Source of the DNA: Mageeibacillus sp. UBA5439
GTDB lineage: Bacteria > Bacillota > Clostridia > Saccharofermentanales > DTU023
DNA length: 32,771 bases
Assembly: GCA_002427505.1 (NCBI GenBank)
Contig: DIRJ01000040.1
Location: 1-32,771, forward strand
Reading direction: 5' to 3'
The notes under the pieces are model-generated. The model did not search any database, was not told the origin of the DNA, and saw nothing but the letters and a program-made list of their open reading frames with translations. Of this stretch, positions 7,462-15,265 are shown piece by piece. The stretch's first letter is position 1. Each line of letters starts with the position of its first letter. The translations under genes were made by a program, and so were the position numbers.

Positions 7462-8300
7462 GTCAGTTTCGCCTCACTTATAGCCGCCAGAGTGAGCTCA
7501 TTGGGATAAGATGGTTGTTGAAGATAGAATTCATCCGGAAGTAAGAGAGAAATGTCGCCATTATAATCGAAGAGTTCCAGTTCTTCGATATAGCGTTTCA
7601 TAGGAAGTACCCCCTTGCCCCATGCTCGCCATCCGTGATAGTTGCCATCACAAAGCCGTACCAGTTTTATCTTATCTTTCAGCTGTTTGAACCAGTCGGA
7701 GAGTGTTTCGCCACAAGAGCTCATGACGTTTGTGTCCAAACAAACTTGCAGGTTTAAATTGTCAACTTCATCCAGTAGTTCCAGAAATTCTGAAGACCTG
7801 TTCAGTACCGGGGACTCAGCAATGAGTGGTGTCTCCGGTCCCATGACCGGAAGCAATAATAAGGAGACCCCATAACCATCAGCAAAGTCACAAAGCTGTT
7901 GAAGAATTCCTTTAGCGTTATCTATCAGTACCCTTTTTTCAATATCCCAACAGGCGCCATATGCCCCTAATACCAGCTTGTTGCATTCCAGTTCAGACGC
8001 CAATCTAATACAGTTTTTGTAGTAAGACAGCGTTGCTTCACGTTGTTCACCCTCAGCTGCTGTAATCGAATAACGGTAGCCGGGAGCTGACAAAACCTCA
8101 ATCACAAGATCAGATTCCTTTAATTTCGCCCTAAGTGAAGCAGGATCTTCGTAGCCCCCGCGCCCGCAGAAGAAATGCGGTGTTTGCGGAACAAAATCCA
8201 GTTTATGAATGCCAAGTCGTACCATATCAGAGATAAAACTCTCCAATGTGAAACGCTTATATTGACTGTTTGAACCTAAAAGGTACGACATTTTGCTCAT
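7449..8300 (-). CDS. Xylose isomerase-like TIM barrel paralogue lacking most metal ligands
   Basis: This 283-residue protein aligns along its whole length with the next gene (for example NSQYKRFTLESF against NQHYRRFSLDYF). At the four metal-ligand positions it keeps Asp189 but has Leu150 for Glu, Leu213/Arg215 for the His pair and Leu253 for Glu. It is therefore likely not a metal enzyme of the usual kind; it could be a regulatory or structural partner of its paralogue, or bind a ligand without turnover. I start it at the ATG at 8300, which has a GGAGAGA ribosome site 10 bases upstream and gives a length equal to the paralogue; the longer frame to 8336 adds 12 unsupported residues. Its end overlaps the start of the paralogue by 13 bases. 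Confidence 0.82.
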   Translation of the reverse strand: MSKMSYLLGSNSQYKRFTLESFISDMVRLGIHKLDFVPQTPHFFCGRGGYEDPASLRAKLKESDLVIEVLSAPGYRYSITAAEGEQREATLSYYKNCIRLASELECNKLVLGAYGACWDIEKRVLIDNAKGILQQLCDFADGYGVSLLLLPVMGPETPLIAESPVLNRSSEFLELLDEVDNLNLQVCLDTNVMSSCGETLSDWFKQLKDKIKLVRLCDGNYHGWRAWGKGVLPMKRYIEELELFDYNGDISLLLPDEFYLQQPSYPNELTLAAISEAKLTWRQ

Positions 8301-8432
8301 AAAAAATCTATCTCTCCAAAATGTATGTTCACACAAGGCATAAACTGATCACCATTTGGGGTTAGGGGTTATTATTGTTCCTTAATCCGCACTATGGGCA
8401 TAAGCAGGCGGGAAAAACAGCTTTTGTACTCC

Positions 8433-9185
8433 TTATTTGATCTCTCCGGGATAACCGTCAACACACATTTCAAACCAAATGTAGTCACACGTTTTATTCT
8501 CTTCTACTATGCTGCCATGCCAGAATCCGGTTGGGGTGAAGGAAAGATCTCCACCGGTCATTTTCACTTCTTCACCGGCGGCGGTATAAATAAATTCAGA
8601 TCCGGGTAAGGGGAAATACCACTGGGCCAGCTCATTATGTATGTGTTGGCCGATTTCAAAAGGACCGACTCCCTTAACACAACCCATAGAGAGACGACCT
8701 AAATTTCTATGTTCCAGTAACATCATCGAAGTAGTTACAGAGTTATCCTTAAAGTCTTCTTCATAGGTCCACCCTTCATTAATGGTACGGAAACGTGGCA
8801 GCGTCATCCTGGACTCGACTAAACAAGTCTTATCATAATCATTAAGTTCGGTGACAATATGCAAGAACTCAAGTGGCTCTCTGCTGTCTGTTGAACAGGT
8901 AATTGTGAAAGTTTCTTTATCAAATTCAGGAACAAAAACCCCGGGTTCAATTATATTCCAGGCACGACGCGGTGTGGTTATGTAACCTTTTCCTTTGGTA
9001 AAAACGAAAAGTTGATTATGCTCAGTAACGGAAAACAGCTCGGGCGAGATTGAATGACCCGGCTGGAGTGCGCAATGTGCAAATCTGGCCTGATCATAAA
9101 CATCCACCAGCACCGGTACGGTGGCGTAGCCTTCCTTGAAATCATATTTTACTGTGTTGTACTTTGCTAGCTGAATCTGTGACAT
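8433..9185 (-). CDS. Two-domain cupin protein, copy 1 (importer operon)
   Basis: A 250-residue protein with two cupin-like halves; the second half holds the likely metal site, GQHIHNELAQW with two His and a further His in FWHGS. It is clearly homologous, at a level I judge as more than half identical, to the protein at 21220-21969; both share NDYDKT, LVESRM, LPRFR, LLEHRNLGRLSMG and the C-terminal DGYPGEIK. The conserved core and the placement of both copies in sugar-acid operons suggest an isomerase, mutarotase-like or ligand-sensing role, but I do not recognise a characterised family. It follows the ATPase gene by 54 bases and has an AGGAAG-like ribosome site before the ATG at 9185. Confidence 0.85.
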   Translation of the reverse strand: MSQIQLAKYNTVKYDFKEGYATVPVLVDVYDQARFAHCALQPGHSISPELFSVTEHNQLFVFTKGKGYITTPRRAWNIIEPGVFVPEFDKETFTITCSTDSREPLEFLHIVTELNDYDKTCLVESRMTLPRFRTINEGWTYEEDFKDNSVTTSMMLLEHRNLGRLSMGCVKGVGPFEIGQHIHNELAQWYFPLPGSEFIYTAAGEEVKMTGGDLSFTPTGFWHGSIVEENKTCDYIWFEMCVDGYPGEIK

Positions 9186-9239
9186 CTCACTTCCTCCTGA
9201 TGATTTATCTTAAAAATGTGCGCTTGCCTGTCTTATTAT

Positions 9240-9971
9240 TTAAAGCATTTTACTTAGAAAATCCTGCAAACGCCGATTTTTCGGGTGATTGAAAAATTCC
9301 AGAGGGGGGCTGTCTTCAACAATAACCCCGCCATCAATAAAAATAACTCTGTCAGCTGCCTCACGGGCAAATCCCATCTCATGGGTGACAACTTGCATGG
9401 TCATTCCGGCAAAAGCCAGTTTTTTCATAACATCCAGCACTTCACCGATCATTTCAGGATCCAGTGCAGATGTAGGCTCATCAAAAAGCATAACTTCAGG
9501 TTCAAGTGCCAGTGCACGGGCAATGGCTATGCGTTGCTGCTGGCCGCCGGAGAGCTGGTTAGGATAAGAATCATGCTTTTCTTCCAAGCCGACAGTTTTT
9601 AACAAATCAAAGGCTTTCTCTTCCGCCTCTTCTTTGCTTTTACCCTGTACTTTTATTGGTGCCAATGTAATGTTGTCAAGTATTGTTTTATGTGGAAAAA
9701 GATTGAACTGCTGAAAAACCATCCCTACTCCCTGCAAAAGTTTTGATGACTCTTTAGCCGGAGCAGATACTATATCAACATCGTGATAAATAATCTGTCC
9801 GCTCGTAGGTTGTTCCAGCAGATTAAGACACCGAAGGAATGTTGACTTTCCACAGCCGGAAGGGCCAACAATAGCCACAACTTCGCCGGGTTCAATGTCT
9901 ATGTTAATGCCCTTCAACACTTCATTATCGCCAAAATTTTTGCGAAGTCCTCTGACGCTAATCATGCTCAT
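9240..9971 (-). CDS. ABC transporter ATP-binding protein, polar amino acid family
   Basis: Energy-coupling ATPase of the importer whose permease and binding protein lie at 4815-6498. The 243 residues carry Walker A GPSGCGKST (36-44), the Q loop VFQQFNLFPHKT, the signature LSGGQQQR, Walker B VMLFDEPTSALDP and the switch His in VVTHEMGFA. The whole is the length and pattern of GlnQ/HisP/TcyC proteins. It is the first gene of the operon, starting 9 codons' width after a GGGGG-type ribosome site, and about 85 bases downstream of a good promoter. Being parted from its own permease and binding-protein genes by three enzyme-like genes is unusual for this transporter family. Confidence 0.95.
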   Translation of the reverse strand: MSMISVRGLRKNFGDNEVLKGINIDIEPGEVVAIVGPSGCGKSTFLRCLNLLEQPTSGQIIYHDVDIVSAPAKESSKLLQGVGMVFQQFNLFPHKTILDNITLAPIKVQGKSKEEAEEKAFDLLKTVGLEEKHDSYPNQLSGGQQQRIAIARALALEPEVMLFDEPTSALDPEMIGEVLDVMKKLAFAGMTMQVVTHEMGFAREAADRVIFIDGGVIVEDSPPLEFFNHPKNRRLQDFLSKML

Positions 9972-10023
9972 TAGTATTTGCCCCCATCAGCTTTTTGCAT
10001 TATGTAGAATTTTTACGATTTTT

Positions 10024-10048
10024 TGAGATATATTTATGATATATCTCA
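10024..10048. promoter_or_regulatory. Palindromic operator at the importer operon start site
   Basis: TGAGATATAT, a 5-base spacer and ATATATCTCA form a perfect 10+5+10 palindrome. On the minus strand it begins seven bases after the -10 box, so a bound repressor would cover the start site. Its core, GATATAT-N5-ATATATC, matches the operator in front of the gntR gene (22168-22214), so that regulator is the likely binder. Confidence 0.75.
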
Positions 10049-10055
10049 TAGGAGA

Positions 10056-10084
10056 AAGATAACACAGTTCCATATCTACGTCAA
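10056..10084 (-). promoter_or_regulatory. Promoter of the ABC importer operon
   Basis: On the minus strand TTGACG (10084-10079) and TATCTT (10061-10056) are 17 bases apart, five and four matches to the sigma-A consensus. It stands upstream of the operator palindrome and of the ATPase gene. Confidence 0.7.
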
Positions 10085-10145
10085 ACAATTTCCCCTATTT
10101 TCGAAGAAATTGACATTTGACTATTGCAAGGTAAGACATGGATCA

Positions 10146-11381
10146 TTAGATTCTTTGCTCCAAGTTCAGTTTGTCCAGATGTTTCTTAAGGTTAATATTC
10201 AACAGTTCATGGTAACGGTCTTTGTTTGCATCCATTTCTCTGTACATACCATCGTGGATAGCATGGTTTCTAAGCAGTGCTCCGTAGCTGATATGGAAAA
10301 ACTGTCTGTAATTCGGGTGTTGGAGCAAGGCAGGGTATTCTTCTTCTGAAAACTCACTGACATCAGCTATGTCCTCTGCCTCTGTATAGATGCTGTAGAG
10401 CTTCTTTGCATCGGTGAATGACTGTTCAGCAAGATGGTACATGTCGCGGAAGAGCTCTGGCTTGGTTTCCGCTATCAGTTCGACCGCCACAAGCCAGTGA
10501 GTTCCGGCAGTCTTCAGGTGGTAGGGGCGTTTAAGTTCCTCAGCAATAATCGGGAAAATTGAATATTTGTCTGATCCCGAATGAATTGAGAGACGATGGC
10601 CATAGTGGTCAGCTATCGCTTCATGAAATCGCAAGGATACTCTGAAGGCATCCGGGTCCCCAATATAATCAATTCCCTTCTCAAAGGCTCCGGTAAATCT
10701 GGGCGCTACGCTGAAAATCTCTATTTGATCTGCTCTCAGAACCCCTCCCAATAGCCAATGGGCAAAGGGGGGAGTCTCAAAAGCAGTTTCATCAATCGAA
10801 ATTTCGAAGTCAATCTTAGCCGGCTCAGGCAGGATAGTTTCTTCATAGATCCTCTTTATAAAAAGGAATACAGGTTCAAAATAAGCAAGAGTGTCATGAA
10901 ATTCAGCTTCTTCCAGGGGCTCGCACGACGGGTCATGTTCATTAGAAAAAACAAGATATTCTTCATATAGTGCTTGGTAGAGGGCTTGTTTTTCTGAGCT
11001 TAAGCTGCCCCAATAATCAATGCCCTTCTGTTCAGTTTTCGGGAACTCGTCTGAACAATCCAGTGTGATCATCCTGCAGCCTGCTTCAAGGGCCGTGCGG
11101 ATATCCTTTGCTGTTTTAAGATGATCGCCGTCTGCTCCGAAGCCACGTTCCCAAGCAAGTTCCACACTCTGCTCGCAGGCTGCTTTAACAACGTCTGCGT
11201 AAGTGCGCTTTGTCAGAGATAGCTCCCTTGTTGACTGTTGGGCAAGAACCGGGAAGACATTATAAGCCTGAAGAAGCTTCAGATGGGCTGCACCAGCATT
11301 TCCAAGCCGGTCACCCAAGCCGAAAGAAATCATCTCTGAAGGACAAGTGCTTGCCCGGTAATTTGAATCCATATATATCAT
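10146..11381 (-). CDS. uxaE: Tagaturonate/fructuronate epimerase family protein
   Basis: UxaE converts D-tagaturonate to D-fructuronate by epimerisation at C3, joining galacturonate breakdown to the glucuronate route. The 411-residue protein has the family's N-terminal pattern MISFGLGDRLGNAGAAHL, FPVLAQQSTRELSLTKRTY, and central FGADGDHLKT and SIHSGSDKYSIFP segments, rich in the His, Asp and Glu expected for a metal site. It is somewhat shorter than the Thermotoga enzyme as I recall it. The context supports it well: UxaC, UxuB and UxuA are in the same operon while no altronate oxidoreductase/dehydratase pair (UxaB, UxaA) is seen. It is the last gene of the operon, 8 bases after the LarA-like gene. 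Start at 11381 or Met4 at 11372; neither has a strong ribosome site. Confidence 0.85.
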   Translation of the reverse strand: MIYMDSNYRASTCPSEMISFGLGDRLGNAGAAHLKLLQAYNVFPVLAQQSTRELSLTKRTYADVVKAACEQSVELAWERGFGADGDHLKTAKDIRTALEAGCRMITLDCSDEFPKTEQKGIDYWGSLSSEKQALYQALYEEYLVFSNEHDPSCEPLEEAEFHDTLAYFEPVFLFIKRIYEETILPEPAKIDFEISIDETAFETPPFAHWLLGGVLRADQIEIFSVAPRFTGAFEKGIDYIGDPDAFRVSLRFHEAIADHYGHRLSIHSGSDKYSIFPIIAEELKRPYHLKTAGTHWLVAVELIAETKPELFRDMYHLAEQSFTDAKKLYSIYTEAEDIADVSEFSEEEYPALLQHPNYRQFFHISYGALLRNHAIHDGMYREMDANKDRYHELLNINLKKHLDKLNLEQRI

Positions 11382-11389
11382 CTTTCTTA

Positions 11390-12667
11390 CTAGTCAGTAT
11401 ATTTTTCCTTGGTTGACCAGAGACCCAAAGCAGGATTGCTTATATAGTAAATCTCCTCACCGTCAACAATGTTGAATCCATCCTGCAATTTGGCGGGGTC
11501 GTATTTTTTGATTGCTTCATCATAGGGAAGATAGTTGAAGTTAACACTCTCCACTTCTTCTTTTGTCAGTTTGCGTGTGCAATAGGTAATTTTGAAGCGA
11601 TCATCAGAACTGCCGTGAATCAAGTGGGCTGCTGCAGATAAATTAGACTGCAAAGCTGTTTCTGTGCGGCTTAACTCAATCACACGCTCGCGGCCACAGT
11701 AACCGTATTTCCTAATCAAATAATCGACTTCTTCGTCCTCTCCAAATTTGTCAACTCCGGGAGCCAACACAATCAAGTCGCCGCCATCAGCAATTACCAT
11801 GCGGGTGCGATAGATTGCCTTGTTAGCCAGCCAGGTACTTTTGAACTCTTCCGGATCAAGATAAACAACAACCTTGCTTAAGGGATCATCAAGTGAAATT
11901 ATGTTCTTCTCCTGAGATAAGGTGACAGCTTTCTCAAAAACCGAGCGTTCACTTCCGATAAAAAGACCATGTGTGCTGACATCAACCTTGACTGCCGTTG
12001 TTACCGTTAAAATGTATGAGATATTTAAATCTTTAAGATAGTGCTCAGCAGCGTAGTCAAAGACCTTGCGAACAGGTGAATGATCTCTTCCCATCATCCG
12101 CTCCATTCCGTAGAAAGCACCAAGTATATGAGAAGAGTTAATCATATTACTCCCTCCACAGCCAACCAGGATATTCTTTGAATGGTTGGCCATTCCTACT
12201 ACTTCATGGGGGACTACCTGGCCAATTGAGATAATCAGGTCATAGTTACCATGAACAATATGCTCATTGACCTCCACCTCGATTGCTGTATCCATAACCC
12301 CTTCCGACACTTCTTTCACAAAGTCAGCCGGTACCTGTCCTAAGTTCACAACACCTGTGCGCCAATTATGTTCAATGAATTTATCGTATGGAATATCTCC
12401 GTACATTTTGGCACATTCAGACCGGGTCATAGGCACATGAGTACCAAGGGCCGGCAGCAAGTCTACCTGACAAGTATCAGATAATTCATGATAGATTATG
12501 TTTGCTATAAGACCGGCATTAGAATGGAATCTGGTAAAATCGGGAATTGCCAGCAGGATTTTTTTGCCACTGCCCTTATATTCCGACAGTGCAAATATCA
12601 GAGCTTCACTAATCTCTGTCAGACTGATACCTGCATCATCCCGGCCGTATAAAACTAGGTCTTTCAT
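11390..12667 (-). CDS. LarA-family nickel-pincer 2-hydroxyacid racemase/epimerase homologue
   Basis: LarA enzymes use a nickel-pincer nucleotide to invert the carbon next to a carboxylate. This 425-residue protein keeps the family's key parts: the DxTR motif (PDFTR, 42-46), His77 in GTHVP, His154 in VVPHEVVG, Lys164 in NHSKNILVG (the Lys that holds the cofactor) and His180 in SSHILG. It is therefore likely active. Lactate is an unlikely substrate here: it lies between gnd and uxaE in a hexuronate operon. Some LarA homologues are known to epimerise D-gluconate at C2, so an aldonate such as mannonate/gluconate is the best guess. The cofactor-making genes larB, larC and larE are not in the window. 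It starts 15 bases after gnd. Confidence 0.85.
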   Translation of the reverse strand: MKDLVLYGRDDAGISLTEISEALIFALSEYKGSGKKILLAIPDFTRFHSNAGLIANIIYHELSDTCQVDLLPALGTHVPMTRSECAKMYGDIPYDKFIEHNWRTGVVNLGQVPADFVKEVSEGVMDTAIEVEVNEHIVHGNYDLIISIGQVVPHEVVGMANHSKNILVGCGGSNMINSSHILGAFYGMERMMGRDHSPVRKVFDYAAEHYLKDLNISYILTVTTAVKVDVSTHGLFIGSERSVFEKAVTLSQEKNIISLDDPLSKVVVYLDPEEFKSTWLANKAIYRTRMVIADGGDLIVLAPGVDKFGEDEEVDYLIRKYGYCGRERVIELSRTETALQSNLSAAAHLIHGSSDDRFKITYCTRKLTKEEVESVNFNYLPYDEAIKKYDPAKLQDGFNIVDGEEIYYISNPALGLWSTKEKYTD

Positions 12668-12682
12668 CTCTCAAATCTCCAT

Positions 12683-14134
12683 TTATGCATCATAAGCAGA
12701 GGAAGCGGTCGTCCCGCCCTTACCGGTCCAGTTTGTGTGGAAGAATTCTCCCCGGTTCCGGTCAGTTCTTTCATAGGTATGAGCACCGAAGTAATCCCTT
12801 TGTGCCTGCAACAAATTGGCCGGCAGTCTCTCCCTGCGATAAGCATCATAATAGCTGAGTGCTGCGCTCATAGCCGGTGCGGGGATTCCGTTAAGAGCTG
12901 CTGCTGCAATTACTCTGCGCCAGCCGTCTTGTGCCTGATCCAATTTGTCACGGAAATAATCATCAAGCATTAAGTTGGCCAGAGCAGGATCTTTGTCGAA
13001 AGCTACTTTTATATCACCCAGGAAGGCACTGCGAATTATGCAGCCGCCGCGCCACATCAAGGCTATCTCACCATAGTTGAGTTTCCAGTCATAAGTGTCA
13101 GCAGCAGATCTCATCAGGGCAAAACCCTGAGCGTAAGAAATAATTTTAGAAGCTAAAAGGGCATCTTGAATGTCCTTGATCATCTCTTTCTTGTCAGGTG
13201 AACTTAGATGATCAGGCCCATTTAACAGCTTAGCCGCAGCCAGCCTTTCTTCTTTCAGGGAAGAAAGGAAACGACTGAAGACGGCTTCGGTAATCAAAGT
13301 TAAGGGGACACCTTCATCCAATGCAGTTATTGCAGTCCATTTGCCCGTGCCTTTCTGACCGGCCGTGTCCAGGATTACGTCGACGACAGCCGTTCCGTCC
13401 TCATCTTTGAAGGCCAAAATGTCTCTTGTAATTTCAATGAGATAAGAATCAAGGTCTCCTTCATTCCACAGGGCAAAAGCTTCATGCATCTCTTCATTGC
13501 TCATGCCCAACATGGTTTTCATCAAATCGTAAGCTTCGCAAATCAGCTGCATATCACCATATTCTATGCCGTTATGAACCATTTTCACAAAGTGGCCGGC
13601 ACCATCTGCTCCAACCCACTGGCAACAGGGGGAACCGTCGTCTACTTTTGCAGATATTGACTGGAAGATATCTTTGACATGTGCCCATGCATCAGGTGAG
13701 CCCCCCGGCATGATGGATGGTCCGATCAGAGCTCCTTCTTCACCTCCGGAGACACCTGTAGCTATATATAGCAAACCCTTGCTTTCCACATATTTTGTTC
13801 GCCGGATGGAATCGCTGAACTCCGAGTTACCGCCGTCCATGATTATGTCACCCTGCTCCAACAAAGGAATCAATAATTCAATAAATTCGTCAACAGGCTG
13901 TCCGGCTTTCACCATTAGCATAACCTTGCGGGGCTTCTTTAACTGGGAAACCAGTTCTTCCAGGCTATATGCGCCCATTATATTTTTTCCCAGCGCACGT
14001 CCATTAACAAAATTTTCGACCTTGTCCGCTGTGCGATTATATACACTGACGGTGAAACCTTTGCTCTCCATATTCATGACGAGGTTTTCACCCATTACTG
14101 CCAGTCCGATTAGTCCTATATCAGCTTTGTTCAT
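12683..14134 (-). CDS. gnd: 6-phosphogluconate dehydrogenase, decarboxylating
   Basis: Oxidises 6-phosphogluconate to ribulose 5-phosphate and CO2 with NAD(P)+. At 483 residues it is the long, complete form, with the N-terminal nucleotide-binding GLAVMGENLVMNM, the substrate loop GVSGGEEGA, the catalytic region GHFVKMVHNGIEYGD (Lys and Glu of the active site), and the C-terminal all-helical domain with an interface tail ending in AHTYERTDRNRGEFFHTNW. The ATG at 14134 follows GGGAGAGAA. It stands between a PfkB kinase and the LarA-like gene, with no glucose-6-phosphate dehydrogenase next to it. This suggests it serves a gluconate branch of the hexuronate pathway, which needs a gluconate kinase; the adjacent PfkB protein is one candidate. 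Confidence 0.95.
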   Translation of the reverse strand: MNKADIGLIGLAVMGENLVMNMESKGFTVSVYNRTADKVENFVNGRALGKNIMGAYSLEELVSQLKKPRKVMLMVKAGQPVDEFIELLIPLLEQGDIIMDGGNSEFSDSIRRTKYVESKGLLYIATGVSGGEEGALIGPSIMPGGSPDAWAHVKDIFQSISAKVDDGSPCCQWVGADGAGHFVKMVHNGIEYGDMQLICEAYDLMKTMLGMSNEEMHEAFALWNEGDLDSYLIEITRDILAFKDEDGTAVVDVILDTAGQKGTGKWTAITALDEGVPLTLITEAVFSRFLSSLKEERLAAAKLLNGPDHLSSPDKKEMIKDIQDALLASKIISYAQGFALMRSAADTYDWKLNYGEIALMWRGGCIIRSAFLGDIKVAFDKDPALANLMLDDYFRDKLDQAQDGWRRVIAAAALNGIPAPAMSAALSYYDAYRRERLPANLLQAQRDYFGAHTYERTDRNRGEFFHTNWTGKGGTTASSAYDA

Positions 14135-14173
14135 TATTCTCTCCCGTGTTTTTCAAAAAATATGTTTGATAGT

Positions 14174-15250
14174 CTATCTTTTCACTCTGGCATTGCCGGT
14201 GTAAATATCCCAAATCTGGTTTTCATCCGAAGGTGATGCATAGTCAGTCAAAAGAGTACTGGTGAGGGCTCCGGTAGACCAGGCAAACTGCAGGCATTTT
14301 TCAGGCTCCCATTCATTCAGGACACCGTAAAGGAGACCTCCAACGAAGCTATCGCCGCCACCGATACGGTCCAGAACCTGTATATCGCGCGGTTCTTCTA
14401 CATACCACTCATCTCCGGCGTGCAGGATTCCGCCCCACATATGCTCGTTAGCATTCAGGACCTCACGCAGAGTATTAGCAAAAAGACTTGCATTAGGATA
14501 TTTGTCCTTCACTCTACTGATCATCTCTTTGAAGTCGTCTATATTAGCATCTACATCTTTGCCTCCTGCTTCAGGACCCTTTATCCCTAAGGCAAGTTGG
14601 TAATCCTCTTCATTGCCGATCAAAATATCGGTGATCGAGGCTAAACGATGGAAGCTGTCTGAAAGTTCTTCTTCGCGACCTTCCCAGAAGCTGGCGCGGT
14701 GATTCAGATCAAAGGAAATCAAGGTACCCTGCGACTTTGCATATTCCGCAATATCAAGGCAGCACTGTGTTGTCTCGGGAGAAAGTGCAGCTATCAAACC
14801 GGACAAATGAAGTATTTGGCAGCCCTCATCTCTGAAGATAGCTTCCAGATCGAAATCAGAACTCTTTATGGTACGACCTACTTCGCCTGCTCTATCATTA
14901 AGCACATAGGGGCGCCTTCCGCCATAACCGCTGTCGGCAATATTTATCTGATGACGGTAACCCCAGGGATTCCCCTGCGCTACTTCTACTCCTTCATACT
15001 CTATATTGCGTCGGCGCAGTTCGCTCTTAATAAATCTGGCAATGGAGCTGTCCCGGACAAAGCGTGTTAACACTTTAGTTTTCAAACCCAAAGAAGCAGA
15101 TATGTTCAAGACATTGGATTCTGCGCTGGTTGCCTGCATCTCATAAAAATGACTCATATCGACAGGTTGTCTGTTAGCCGGTGTTATACGAATTCCCATG
15201 CTTGTGACAGCCATTAATGAATACTTGCTGTTCTTCCTTAATTTCATCAT
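14174..15250 (-). CDS. PfkB-family sugar (acid) kinase, divergent copy
   Basis: A ribokinase/PfkB-family kinase of 358 residues. The C-terminal ATP-binding and catalytic signature is intact (LDRIGGGDSFVGGLLYG, with the catalytic Asp in GGGD), as is the SFDLNHRASFW segment common to ketodeoxygluconate kinases. The N-terminal substrate motifs differ from the second kinase of the operon (18420-19442): the usual GE and GGxxAN patterns are replaced by GIRITPANRQ and TSAESNV. It thus probably phosphorylates a related but different substrate, for example gluconate for the neighbouring gnd, or is a redundant 2-keto-3-deoxygluconate kinase. It lies 16 bases after uxuB and 39 before gnd. Start at Met1 (15250) or Met2. 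Confidence 0.82.
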   Translation of the reverse strand: MMKLRKNSKYSLMAVTSMGIRITPANRQPVDMSHFYEMQATSAESNVLNISASLGLKTKVLTRFVRDSSIARFIKSELRRRNIEYEGVEVAQGNPWGYRHQINIADSGYGGRRPYVLNDRAGEVGRTIKSSDFDLEAIFRDEGCQILHLSGLIAALSPETTQCCLDIAEYAKSQGTLISFDLNHRASFWEGREEELSDSFHRLASITDILIGNEEDYQLALGIKGPEAGGKDVDANIDDFKEMISRVKDKYPNASLFANTLREVLNANEHMWGGILHAGDEWYVEEPRDIQVLDRIGGGDSFVGGLLYGVLNEWEPEKCLQFAWSTGALTSTLLTDYASPSDENQIWDIYTGNARVKR

Positions 15251-15265
15251 AGATCTGATTTCCCC

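Noticed and set aside
7449..8336. Longer 295-residue start for the TIM-barrel paralogue
   Set aside because: The ATG at 8300 has a GGAGAGA site and gives the same length as its paralogue; the added 12 residues match nothing in it.
10086..10112. Possible terminator after uxaE (CAATTTC...GAAATTG)
   Set aside because: Only a 7-base AT-rich stem with a 13-base loop and a short T run; too weak to call, so read-through from the hexuronate operon into the importer operon remains possible.
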